A stretch of DNA of 64,000 nucleotides from Liolophura sinensis (lineage: Eukaryota; Mollusca; Polyplacophora; Chitonida; Chitonidae): the NCBI RefSeq assembly GCF_032854445.1, contig NC_088295.1, positions 50,207,385 through 50,271,384 of the forward strand, in the 5' to 3' direction. Of this stretch, positions 32,801 to 43,350 are shown piece after piece (within the stretch, counting starts at the first letter, position 1; each line of letters begins with the position of its first letter). The notes beneath the pieces were generated by a model. That model worked only from the letters and a program-made list of their open reading frames with translations, did not search any database and was not told the origin of the DNA. The translations under genes were made by a program, and so were the position numbers.

Positions 32801-35074
32801 TCAGCAGAAAGCCTTGTCATTATCATCACATTGTGACTTTCCCTTTGACCTTAGCAAGTCACTTTATAGCAAACGTTTCCGTCTTCTTCGTAAACGTTTT
32901 CCCAAGAAGGTTCCATTCGTTCATTTCATAACAGTGGTATTACTTAAAGGTAATTGTTAGGGCTTTTGAACACAATATGGCAACTCTAATATTTTCCTTT
33001 GAAGAAGCATGTTCCGAAATCAAATCACCGTGGCAGATTCACACGATATGGACTCGTTCCTCCACCATGCATTATCGTGTTTTGGCAAGAAAAATACATT
33101 TCTCTCTCAGTTATTTCGGAAAAGTAAAGATATATATATGGATATGTCGTTTACTAAATGGATTAACCATGTGAGAATGGCGGAACTGTGCCTTTGTGTT
33201 ACAGTTAAAGGTATACATGGTTACGAAGGACAGATTAGATGTCCTAAAAATTAGAGGAATTTGGACTTGTGACAGCCGATTAAGTACTGTTCTGTGACAG
33301 ATACACAATCAAGGTACATACAAAGTTTCCTCACAAATGTGCTTCTAGCTCACCGGGGATTCCTCGCTCAACTGAATTTTCAAATAAATTCGTGGACACT
33401 TGGAAAAGGATCCAGTGCGAAGTAACTACGCTCGATTTTCACCCGTGCATTGTTACACATTGTTTTCCTGTGAAAACAATCATTGGTTTCAGTCGTTATA
33501 GTCTATGTCGCAATATGCAGTTCTAATGCCAGTCCGAAGCCTTCAGATGCTCTGGGTGTTCATGTGGCTAATTTCAACGGGACAGCATATTTCAGCTCTT
33601 GAATGAAGAGATGTAGAAGCCTGAAAGTGACCGTCGTATTTCAGACATATACGTTTTAAACATGACTTCTAGGATTAAACCGAGGGGAAAATATGCCAGA
33701 TTACAAGGCGTATGGGTTCACCCTCAGTGAATCGGTTGTCTGTGTATTCGTTGTTAAGCTAAAAGTCCTTGAAATATGGCTGTAACTTTATTTGATGTAC
33801 AGCACGAGCAGTATTCTATGTGATCAAGTGCGTTGAAATGGCTTACTAGTATTTAGTCTAACCGAGTAAAGAACGAAATGACAAAACAAGGCAAGTCATA
33901 TATGAAAACTCCAATTGCTTTATTAAATCATCACTGTGATGATAACATTTGAAGCAATCCAATGACCGAAAGAAAATGTTGAACTGCGATGATCTGTGTT
34001 GACGTTTGGTCATCTTCAAGGTATTCTACAGTGTGGACAGTTGCCTAGAGTTTTGCTGGATCGTGGCTTTGTCCGTACTGGTGGCTTGCTTTTGCTTTCA
34101 AGCTGATCCTGTTCATGAGGCCTGGCATCCATCAACTGACTGGTATTCTTCAAGTAGGACGTCTCAGAGAAGGAGTTTACGTCAGTTTTGAAGAAGACAA
34201 CCCACAAAGGCTGTATTGACAGTTCTTTTATATATTGGACTTGATGTAAAGTAATTCTGTCGTTGAGAGTTTGGTCGAGTTGAGTTGGGTTGTTTCTGTT
34301 GTCAGGGACATCATCAAGTGGAAGAACGCTATGCAAGGGTTGAAGTGACTTTCTCGAAGATTGTCAAAATGTTTCTGTGGGTTAGACTTACTGAGAGAAT
34401 AAGCCAGATATATATGAACGAGTCGAGGGGCATGCGAATTGTCGATTTCAGTAGTGAATTGTTTAGCCACATATGACCGACGAGGTATGTGCCTATTGTT
34501 TGTGTCATAATTGATCTTTGAATGCATGTATGGACTATTGTTGCCATATAAAAGAAACTGATTCCTTTCCGTTATTGTCCTAGTACATTTTGTGGCCTTT
34601 TGTTGAAACAGTTTGGCAAGAATTGTCTCCTTAACGGACGGACGATGGGCCAGTGTCTCTGTATTCGACTGTTAGGAGAGTTTGGTGTCTGAACGGATAC
34701 TGACTTCTCCGGGGCTGTCTGGTCGAAATGTTAGCCGTAAGACTGAACATTGTGGTATATTATGCGAACATCTGCTGTATCCCACGCTATATATTAATTG
34801 TTCTATTGCCGGAACTTAGATTGGACATTGTGGTCATTTTGAAGCAAAATACGCTCTTTTCTGGAGTTTGGTATATAAAGCTAGCACTAGCAAGATGCTT
34901 TGTCCTATGGAAGGTTAGCTTCCAACTGACTATGTTATTTTAGAAGATAATTCCATTCAATATTTCTTGTTATACGTATTCCTATTGATAATCGACTTGT
35001 TGAAAGGTGGTGAAGTGCTTCCAAGTCTCAATGTCACTTTCATAACAAGGGCATGTCTGAATAAGTTAGTTACA
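32801..35074. other. Intergenic, possible old repeat
   Basis: A dyad ATCATCACTGTGATGAT lies near 33928. On the minus strand, 34336-34016 is open for 106 residues and is followed by an AATAAA-like end near 33925. This may be an old transposon remnant, but no domain is recognisable. No gene is called. Confidence 0.3.
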
Positions 35075-35420
35075 TCACGGGCTCGTATCGACTCTCAGGG
35101 TCTTAATCGGTGAGGTCGCGTGTTCGAATCCTGCTTTCGCTGTTTTTAATATTATTTTAAGTCGGATGGTTTGTTGAGTACCTGAGAGTTTATGGTTTAC
35201 TCCGGATATTCCCGTTTTCTCCACCCATAAACATGACCACTGTCACAAAAGTGAAAATTCTTGAGCACCACGTTAGACACCATTCAAATAAAAAATAAGA
35301 CCATTTGAAATCTGATTTAAGTTTAATATCCCGGTCACAAAAGTGAACATGTCTTTAGTACCGCTTTAGAAACCTTTCAAATAAAAGATAAGAACATTTG
35401 AAATCTATTGCAAGTTTGAA
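35075..35420 (+). mobile_element. tRNA-like SINE with its tail duplicated in tandem
   Basis: GCGTGTTCGAATCC near 35112 is a near-perfect B box. The body has GGTTTACTCCGGATATTCCC and GTGAAAATTCTTGAGC, ending TTCAAATAAAAAATAAG. A second copy of the tail (CGGTCACAAAAGTGAACATG to ATTTGAAATCT) follows about 100 bases on. Confidence 0.55.
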
Positions 35421-35758
35421 CTACCAGAACTCAATTAAGAATTCAATTAAGACTCAGTTCGAGAATCACTTCTGACCATATTCGGCATTCGTCTACTCGA
35501 TGGTGTTCCTGGCAAACAGCAACGACTGAACTCGACTTTCAAGTATCATGTAATATCATGAGGTAACACAAAGAACTTCTGTAAAGTTCGTCACCACAAG
35601 GTAAAGGTCACAAGAATCACAATGAGTCGTGTATATATCAGACGTGGTGCAGCGACTAGAAATCAAGTGATATTTCACGTATTGCAATTGTTAGAATCAT
35701 TATTGCTCACTAATTTCAAGATTCAAAATCTCTATAACTGCAGTAGAGAAACCAAACA

Positions 35759-35875
35759 GCAGTAATGATATTTATTTATTAATTTGATTGTTGTTTTACG
35801 CCGTACTCAAGAATATTTCACTTAGACGACTGCGGCCAGCATTATTGTGGGAGGAAACCTGGCAGTAATGATATT
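35759..35875 (-). mobile_element. Truncated SINE, main family, with target-site duplication
   Basis: Only 89 bases of SINE (35773-35861), carrying TACGCCGTACTCAAGAATAT and GGGAGGAAACCTG. A 14-base duplication GCAGTAATGATATT is at 35759-35772 and 35862-35875. It is a recently readable 5'-truncated insertion. Confidence 0.9.
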
Positions 35876-37649
35876 GAACACGTGGCATAACTTTTGCAAA
35901 CTAATGCTGTAATTTTGAATTGTATAGATAATTGTTTTGTTTTATTCTACACATTTTTGAGTGATGTAATCTTTGACTTGTAGGGTGAGATACTTATACA
36001 TGGAAATGACACAGTACAGCATGCCCTCTCCCTTTCAATTAACATGGGGTCTTCACTTCCATCACGGAACAAATTTGCAGTAATGTATCATATCTGTGCA
36101 CTATCTGACTATCAGTAGTAAATCTGACATAACCTACGTTACAATAGCGCCTTCATCTGAAAACAATGTATTCTTTCTTTTCACTGATTTAGTATCACCT
36201 AGCAGTCTCGGGTTCAAGTCTAGTGTATTCCCTGTTCATTCTATTTGTCGTTCTTTTCTCTTCATTGTCATGAACGCAATGACTATATCACTCTACCAGA
36301 TGTGGTAACAAGCTAATAGAGTGGACTCCAGCAAAACTGTTGGCTGACAGCTACACTTTAGATTATTAAGCTGCTATAATGAAATGGTTACCATATCGCA
36401 CTTGGCTGTCGGCAAGCCACAAATCTTGCCGTGCTATCTTGATACGGCAGACAACGAAACATAGACGTACAAATACAATCTAACGTAACACAATCTAGTG
36501 ATAAAATTCATGCGGTGTCACATGAAGGCTTAACCAGTCATACAATCAGTGTTCAACCCGTATTCCTTGTGCTTACAAGATGAAAATAAACTTGCTCAAG
36601 CACTGGTTTTAATTGCCAGGAATGATTAATTACGAGGGCTTCTTTTCTACGTATTATATTCAAGGGCAAACGGAATAGGGGACACAACTCCTACCTACTT
36701 CATGCTGAACTGGAGCTTCGCCCTCGCAATTCCTAAGACCATAGACTGTAGAGACAGAGTAAAGCCTTTCTCACTTCGTGAAAATTAGCCGTTGCCAACT
36801 AGAATATATCATGTTTCATGTATTTGAACTTATTTCTTCAACAGATAAGATACAAAACAGCTGAAACAAACACAATTCACAAAACCAAGGTTACCAGTAG
36901 GCCTACTAACACTTTTTATTTCATTTTTAAAAACAACAAAAGATAAATTTCTCACCACTCATCTAATGAACGTAACTACACAAGCTGGGCCCTGTTCCAC
37001 AAACTAATCATAGTTATAATGACAACATATATAAAATTAGAAAATCGCCTTGATAAAACTGTGGGATATTTTACATAAATTTATTTCACAATCCAAATCT
37101 GCAAATAAACTCATTAATACACACTAAATTTGCGGATTTGGTGTCTATGTTAAAGAAGCATTGCGGATCAGGGCTCAAGCTTACCAAGAATTACGTGTCT
37201 AATCTGTAGATGGGAATACTAATTCAACTGGGACTAACATCACAACAATATTAAACCAAGACTAAATATATAACAACATCAAATATTTGATAATGTACTT
37301 GGGTATGAATACTGATATGTCATAACTTTAAGAGAAAACATGTTGCACGTAAATGACAAAGGCACTAAGGTTGGTGTACATTCATGTATGTAATAAACAG
37401 GAATCTTACACTTGTGAATCACCCGAAGAAAAAACTTACTCCGTGTTTAAAGCTTACAAGGTGACTGTAGTAAAAAAGCTTCTTGGAGGTATGTCTTGGG
37501 GAAATATCACCCTAAAGTATTCAATAGTATTTTAAATCCATTGCTCATAAGTCATAAAGGCTTAGAATGACTTTGGAATGTTAGCGAAAGTGATATAATT
37601 TATAAAGTGTTAAGTATTAATACAGCCAATCCAAAAAGTCTCAATGTTT
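35876..37649. other. Intergenic or 3' side of RIIAD1
   Basis: GGGCCCTGTTCCACAAACTA at about 36986 resembles one end of the MITE family at 2514, but the other end is not visible. No exon was recognised. Confidence 0.35.
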
Positions 37650-37885
37650 ATACACTTTTGTATTTATCTATTTGATTGGTGTTTTATGCCATACTCAGCA
37701 ACGTTTCATTTATACTAGGGTTAAAAATACAGTGGGAGGAAACTGGGTTGAGGGAAACACATGACCATATACAGGTAGCTGTCAGATCTCCCCATGTAAG
37801 ACTAAAAAGGAAGCCAACAAAGTGACCATACTGATGAGAAGCTCCTGTGTCATTGTGCGACGCTAGCATGCTAACCTTTGGTTAT
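37650..37885 (-). mobile_element. Diverged SINE, main family
   Basis: Minus-strand copy with TATTTGATTGGTGTTTTATG and GTGGGAGGAAACTGGG. The head is eroded. A TACACTTTT repeat on both sides may be the decayed target-site duplication. Confidence 0.65.
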
Positions 37886-38306
37886 GTACACTTTTTTAAG
37901 TCTCTCATCTATTTACAAACAACAATTTGGATAATGATAACACTGCGTATATTTTAGAATGTAAGTTTAGCAGATTTTTTTGTACACTTAAACAATAAAT
38001 GGCAACAGTCTGGGACAATACAGATTTTCAAATGTTAAATATCAAGAAAAAACGATTAAAAAAAGACAAGTGTTCCTGAGACAGTATACTTTGATGTGCT
38101 GGTGAAACAGAAATATCAATTTCTCACAATGAGGATCTTTGTCAAATTTCATAGGACATAGTGTACATCTTTCATTGCAAAAAGCAAGGTACCTGTTACA
38201 GACATTCAACACACAATGGACTCTGTATATACTGAAAATGGACTGTCAGATGTTAATGGAATCTGACAGCCTGATATACCCCCACCCCCACCCTCCCTGT
38301 AACCCA

Positions 38307-38563
38307 TAACAGCCCCCCTCATAGTTACAGGTAGGATGCGGATAGCATGACATTCCCACAGACGTCCCACTTGTACCTCACAACAGCCCCACTCATAACT
38401 ACAGGCAGGGGGCTGATGGCATGACATTCCACAGACGTCCCACTTGTACCTCACAACAGCCCCACTCATAACTACAGGCAGGGGGCCAATGGTATGACAT
38501 TCCCACAGACATCCCACATGTACCTCACAGCAGGACCACTCTCAGTTACAGGCAGGGTGCTGA
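38307..38563. repeat. ~74-bp tandem repeat just past the RIIAD1 stop
   Basis: About 3.5 copies with CCACAGACGTCCCACTTGTA, CCTCACAACAGCCCCACTCA and TAACTACAGGCAGGG. The ATGACATTCC anchors are at 38347, 38421 and 38494. It lies 120 bases beyond the RIIAD1 stop codon and may be in its 3' UTR. Confidence 0.8.
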
Positions 38564-38682
38564 TGGGGAATGGGTTCTTCAAAGTACACACTTTAACCCC
38601 AGTTCACCTTTAAACAATACAATTAGACATTAGAGGAACTTGATATCACAATGATGTTATTACACTTTATCATCTAGCCAAG

Positions 38683-38780
38683 CTAAATTTCCTTTAAAAT
38701 ATTGTTCTGTTTGAGTTTCATCTGTCTCTCCTCCAATTGTTTTTCCACAACAGATGGGAGGTCTGGGCTGGTGAAGTAGT
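38683..38780 (-). CDS. RIIAD1: RIIAD1 coding exon 4
   Basis: Encodes DYFTSPDLPSVVEKQLEERQ and a basic tail ending KEI before TAG (38685-38683). The acceptor is TACTTTCAG on the minus strand. Confidence 0.92.
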
Positions 38781-40515
38781 CTGAAAGTACACACCAATAA
38801 ACTGGTCAGCAGCAGTGTCGTGTGCAGCTCGTTGGAAGATCTTTTAAGCAACAACTTAGTCTTTCTATGCTATCCTTAATACATTCTTTTTTCGGGTATA
38901 ACCTTCAGTACTAGAAAAAAAAGGCGTTTTTTTTTACTTTGACAAAGCAAAAAAACAGGCATTTTATAGTAAATAGCATTAAGATAAATTCAATAAAAAG
39001 CCCCATAAATACTTCAGAGCAGGGCTTTGTTTGGAGAATTAGTCAGGTTATGCCCAAGAAAAATGGCCCCACCGGGCTACCTTATGAATATGCATTGGTA
39101 CCCAGCAATTTGCACTTCAGAAAAAATCTGGGAGCAGTATAAATTCACATCATCACAGACCTTGGCTCATTGGTACCGATATAGTATTCTTCTGTTTTAT
39201 TTTAGCTTTGCAATGCCACAGTGATGTAAAATCTCAGTGTTGCGACATCACAGCCACTCTTTTATATGACATATTTTAATGCAAGGATTTTCCAAGCTGC
39301 GATGGGTACTTGATATATATTTACGGACAATCTTAAGACAGATAGCTTTGTCACGTACCTAACATCACTTTCATGGCATGATGAATGTGTAAGGTTACCC
39401 ATCAACTAGCAAATATAGTTCTGTAGTTCTATGTAAAATACAAAGGAGAACTGTATCAAGTATTTGTTTACATCAATCAGTAACAAAACACAACAGATCT
39501 ATGAGCCTAACATACCTGCAGCAAACTCTCTGATGTCTTCTGGACGCTTCATCAGAACTTGTCTAAAGAACAAGAAAAATAATTTAAAATGTCTTGACAT
39601 AATTTATTGCCAGTATTTAAGAATTAAGAATGATAATTTTTATATTAATAAATGGGTGCACTCTTTTTAGTCAAATATAAAGCCTGCATGTGTGATTACA
39701 ATGACCATACATTACCAAATTCATCACCTTCACACTGCTTGTGCATATTAGAACCCATGCAAAGGAAAATATTTATGTCCTGCATATACTGAGCGGAAGT
39801 TTTACGTTCATTTGTCTCCCACAGACGAGAGCTTGTACCCTGTAGCTCTCTGTCCATCAGCACACCATCAGTAGGAGAACTACAGTGCAGTATCTAGTTT
39901 TGCCTCTGTGGCTGTTCTTTACCATTGCCCTTTTACTTATCTTACCCTAATAATATTATTATTTGTAACGCTTCCTTTACCCTCTTTTCAACATATGGTA
40001 CAGTCATGATATACTGCATCTTAAAAATGCAAAAGGCTGAAGACACCATCCAACCTTGAATAGCATATTTTATTTTGATCAAATTATCTGCTGATAAGAT
40101 AAACACCTTTAATATCACCAGATGATCAACTGTGAAGAATGTAAAGTGGTCTTACCCCAAGAATCCAGCCAGAAGACACTCCACTTCTGGATGGTCTCTT
40201 AAGAATTTTTCATTGTCTACTCTAGTTTTAATCTGAAAAAAAAAACACGATTTTATGAACTTATTTACAAATTATTTCGGTACCACAGACTATGATTGAG
40301 CAGTAACAGTACATATATCGAATACTGGTCACTCGGTAAAACATTTGCCATGCAATAAAATATTTGACATTGCTTGAAAACGTAATAATATCGTTCACCT
40401 TGAAATTGTTCAGTTTTTCTTGCTGTTCTTTGCTAAGGGCACCTAAATCCCCAGGGCCCCCTAAATCATAAGGCTCCATTCCTTCTGGTGCATTGTGTCG
40501 TGGTTGATTCGCCAT
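38683..40515 (-). CDS. RIIAD1: RIIa domain-containing protein 1 (RIIAD1), complete, four coding exons
   Basis: Exons on the minus strand are 40515-40399, 40232-40156, 39562-39516 and 38780-38683. All have GT-AG borders and phases 0, 2 and 1, giving 112 residues. The family has about 92 residues in human. The protein has an acidic Gly/Pro N-terminal extension (GMEPYDLGGPGDLGALS), then the RIIa dimerisation/docking fold with LNNFKIKTRVDNEKFLRDHP, EVECLLAGFLGQVLMKRPED, IREFAADYFTSPDL (about 35-90), and a charged helical tail. RIIa domains form an X-type helical bundle that dimerises and can hold AKAP-type helices. Proteins of this group sit in cilia and sperm flagella (known for relatives). An X-box-like site lies upstream, which fits ciliary control. 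Confidence 0.93.
39516..39562 (-). CDS. RIIAD1: RIIAD1 coding exon 3 (47 nt)
   Basis: Encodes GQVLMKRPEDIREFAA plus one base, the second RIIa helix; human has a closely similar KRPDNILEFAADYF. The acceptor is CTTTAG and the donor CAG|GTATGT. It was found by homology and phase, being too short to stand out. Confidence 0.92.
40156..40232 (-). CDS. RIIAD1: RIIAD1 coding exon 2
   Basis: Encodes IKTRVDNEKFLRDHPEVECL and LAGFL plus two bases. The acceptor is TTTTTTTCAG and the donor GG|GTAAGA. Confidence 0.94.
40399..40515 (-). CDS. RIIAD1: RIIAD1 coding exon 1
   Basis: 39 codons, MANQPRHNAPEGM to LSKEQQEKLNNFK, phase 0, donor AAG|GTGAAC. The ATG is preceded on the minus strand by AAAATGG-type context and is the first in this frame. 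Confidence 0.92.
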
Positions 40516-40594
40516 TTTCGTTGTTTATAAGAAAAATCCCTGACGACAACATATATACCAGGGGCAATAACTCTTCTGATAGTGCGCAGTTGCG

Positions 40595-40607
40595 GTTACC
40601 TGGGAAC
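40595..40607. promoter_or_regulatory. RFX X-box-like site upstream of RIIAD1
   Basis: GTTACCTGGGAAC lies 80 bases upstream of the RIIAD1 ATG. The X-box consensus is GTNRCC, 0-3 bases, RGYAAC. The left half matches fully and the right half differs at one base. RFX factors drive ciliary genes, so the position suits this gene. The assignment is inferred. Confidence 0.5.
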
Positions 40608-41559
40608 AACCAGCTTGCGTTCACATGAACATAGCCAGGCGCAAAGGACTCTGGGATACGGAGGCTTATTGGCGCCACATCAGAGAAGTGTATCGGCTTT
40701 ATTCATTAAAATTTCAAGGAATTATCCATTAGTTGTAACAGTCAGTCAACAAGTGGTTTTAAAAGAGGCCTAGGACCTATTTTCCTATTCGTGAAAACGG
40801 ATTACTATAGGCCTAATCCGGTAAATTATATTCGTTTAAAGAAGTTTTAATTTCAGTTACCGTAATTAACTCTTACAATGCTGTTATATGACAATATACA
40901 ATATAAAGCCGGCAACGAAAGCATTTCCGATTAGCGTAAAACATGTAAGTCGCACAAGTAAGTCGGCACCAGCGACCAATCTCAAAAACAGAAGTTTATA
41001 GGCCTGCATGTATGTATGTGGCGTTGAAAGTATGTGGGCCCAACATGTTTGTTGGTCGAGTGGAGTGGTGTGGGTACTATATAAGGGATAAGAGGAGGGG
41101 GTGGGTGGGGATTGGCCCCATATGTCCGGCCTCCACCCTCAACTTTTCAAGCCAATCTTACAAAAAACTAAAGCACACATAATATTCAATGCTCGCCTCA
41201 CTGTTGTTAATTTCATCAGTATCAACTGTTCAAAATATTTTGTGACAACTTGTTCTAAGCGATCACCGAACTGCAATATCATTGGTCAGATATGAATGTC
41301 GAGAAAAGCGATGAAGTTGTAAATGAAATTTGGTATCTATAATTTGCAATATCGTGCAAACTACAAAAGCACACATGCAAACGGCATTTCACTGTAAAAC
41401 GTCCATGGACAGGGAATATTGTAGAGTTCCGCCTTTCTCACTACTTGTGGAGTTTTAATTGGTGACACAATCCAAAACCAAACATGACGCGCATGTCTAT
41501 AAACTGGTACGTCACATGTTGTGAAGTTCGTCAGTAAGACTTTCGGGTACGTGGTTTAC
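40608..41559. other. RIIAD1 upstream and intergenic DNA
   Basis: No exon was recognised on either strand. A G-rich stretch lies near 41090-41110. Confidence 0.35.
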
Positions 41560-41631
41560 GCCATCGTATCGTGCTGAAATATTCTTGAGTATATGGTGTT
41601 AAACAACAACAACAACAACAAAATTAAAATT
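41560..41631 (+). mobile_element. SINE tail fragment ending in (CAA)n
   Basis: TTTACGCCATCGTATCGTGC, then GAAATATTCTTGAGTATATG, GTGTTAAAC and a CAACAACAAC tail. It looks like the 3' end of a SINE related to the main family but with a different tail. Confidence 0.45.
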
Positions 41632-42978
41632 TAGTTAGTTAAATTACCACCGCGTGATAAAATTGGATATTTCAATATGAAGTCCAGTTAAAAGAAGAAG
41701 ATGTGACAAAATAACTAAATAATTAAAAGGCTTTTTGAACAATCTGACCTCTAATTGGTGAGCCAAAAAGACTTCAAATATTAAGGCCTACGTTATTCTG
41801 AACAGTTGTATATTAAGATTTTCAATAGATCCATTATCTTGTTGAGTTTTCAATCATGTCCTGGTCTTTGTGTTCGTTCTTTATTGATTTTTTTGGTACA
41901 ATCGTTAACGGACATACATATATGTTATTAACTCAAGCTAATTATGCCCTAGTTAAGCGTGTTCCTCAAAGATCAACTCTAATAAATATGGTTAAACCAT
42001 AATGGCCGATATCTCCAATACAAATCCCTAGTTGCCAGATATAAATTCCAACAAATGCAAAATATTTCATGATCAATTAATAACACAGGATTACATGCAC
42101 AATGCTATTATGACGAGTCTTCGTGAATTCGCGTTATTCTGTCGCATTTTCAGACTGTAATATATGGACTTCCTGTTTGAGGCGAAAATGCTTCCGCGCT
42201 ATAGTCAGACTCACTCTTGGCCAAATATAAGAATTCCCATTATGAAGATTAATGATTCTGTCCCGCATCCATTAATCATTATGTAAAGAAGACAGAAATT
42301 CGCGGAAAACATAAATCAGGCTTTAATTACAATCGTTCGTAGACACGAGCAGATATCGTCGATATTTCCCGACCATCTCTGGACTGACCGTGGATTTCAC
42401 GCCCAGTTATATACAAGTAGCACATCAGTCTACATAAAATATTATAGGGCGCCTTAAATAAAATATTATTTCATCACAAGGAATTAGTTCTTTTACTGGA
42501 AGTGTCAAATTCCTCAGTGAGTCATTATCTCTGGATATACGTCAGTGCTGGGTGACATCAAGGTGTTCTTGTATTTGACAAGAAAGAAATATTTTGTGTA
42601 TACAAAGATACAAACCTAGAAATAAGCAGCAGGACCAGGGCAATGTCCTATACAAATGCTATTTTGACAGAGGCCGACTGGTTCCTATAGGACAAAACTT
42701 TGACTTGACTTGACTTTTCGCCAATGTGAATTAAAAAGGTGATTTCCGGTATGTTCTGCATCAACATAAACTTTATTTCCAGGCTTGATATATACATACC
42801 ATCCTGTTCAAGACGCGCGAACTATAGGCATTGATGCCCTTGTAATGAACTGGTCACAATTTAGGAGCGCAATTTAAATTAGACCCCATGGCCTTTCATT
42901 TAACATTTCATTTACAAATCAAAGGCTTTGTAGCTGCATATAGGGTAGCACTTACATTTAAACGACCAATCTGTCTTT
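41632..42978. other. Intergenic, nothing recognised
   Basis: AT-rich sequence with no supported exon or repeat family. Confidence 0.4.
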
Positions 42979-43254
42979 AAGTCATTAGAGGAACCTCCGT
43001 AGTGTATAGTTAGCGCTATAGCGCATCGCACTGATCCGGGAGCCTTTTACCAATGCGATCAATGTGAGTTCAAGCACAGCTCATGTTGGTCGTGGGAAGG
43101 TCTTCCATCAAACTTCGGATGGGTCGAGGATTTCCTCCGAACCCTGCCTTGTTTCCTCTCACCACAATGCTGGCCGCCGTGGTATAAGTGAAACATTCTT
43201 GAGTACGGCGTAAAACACCAATCAATGAATGAATAAATAATAAATCAAGTCATT
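42979..43254 (+). mobile_element. Full-length SINE, main family, diverged
   Basis: Body 42987-43246 with a mutated tRNA-like head, a B-box-like GTGAGTTCAAGC, GAGTACGGCGTAAAACACCA and an AATAAATAATAAAT tail. AAGTCATT is repeated at 42979-42986 and 43247-43254. Confidence 0.85.
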
Positions 43255-43350
43255 CTTGATCAATGTAGGTCTATATTTAGAACCGGGCTTCTTGTTGTCT
43301 AAACATGGTGGTGATGATGGTGGTGATGGTAGGAACACCTCATCTGCACT

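Noticed and set aside
34016-34336. 106-residue minus-strand frame as a gene or transposon ORF
   Set aside because: No recognisable domain, no splice pattern and no terminal repeats; noted only as a possible old remnant.
35075-35160. Functional tRNA gene suggested by the B box GTTCGAATCC
   Set aside because: No intact acceptor or anticodon stem is visible and SINE body sequence follows directly.
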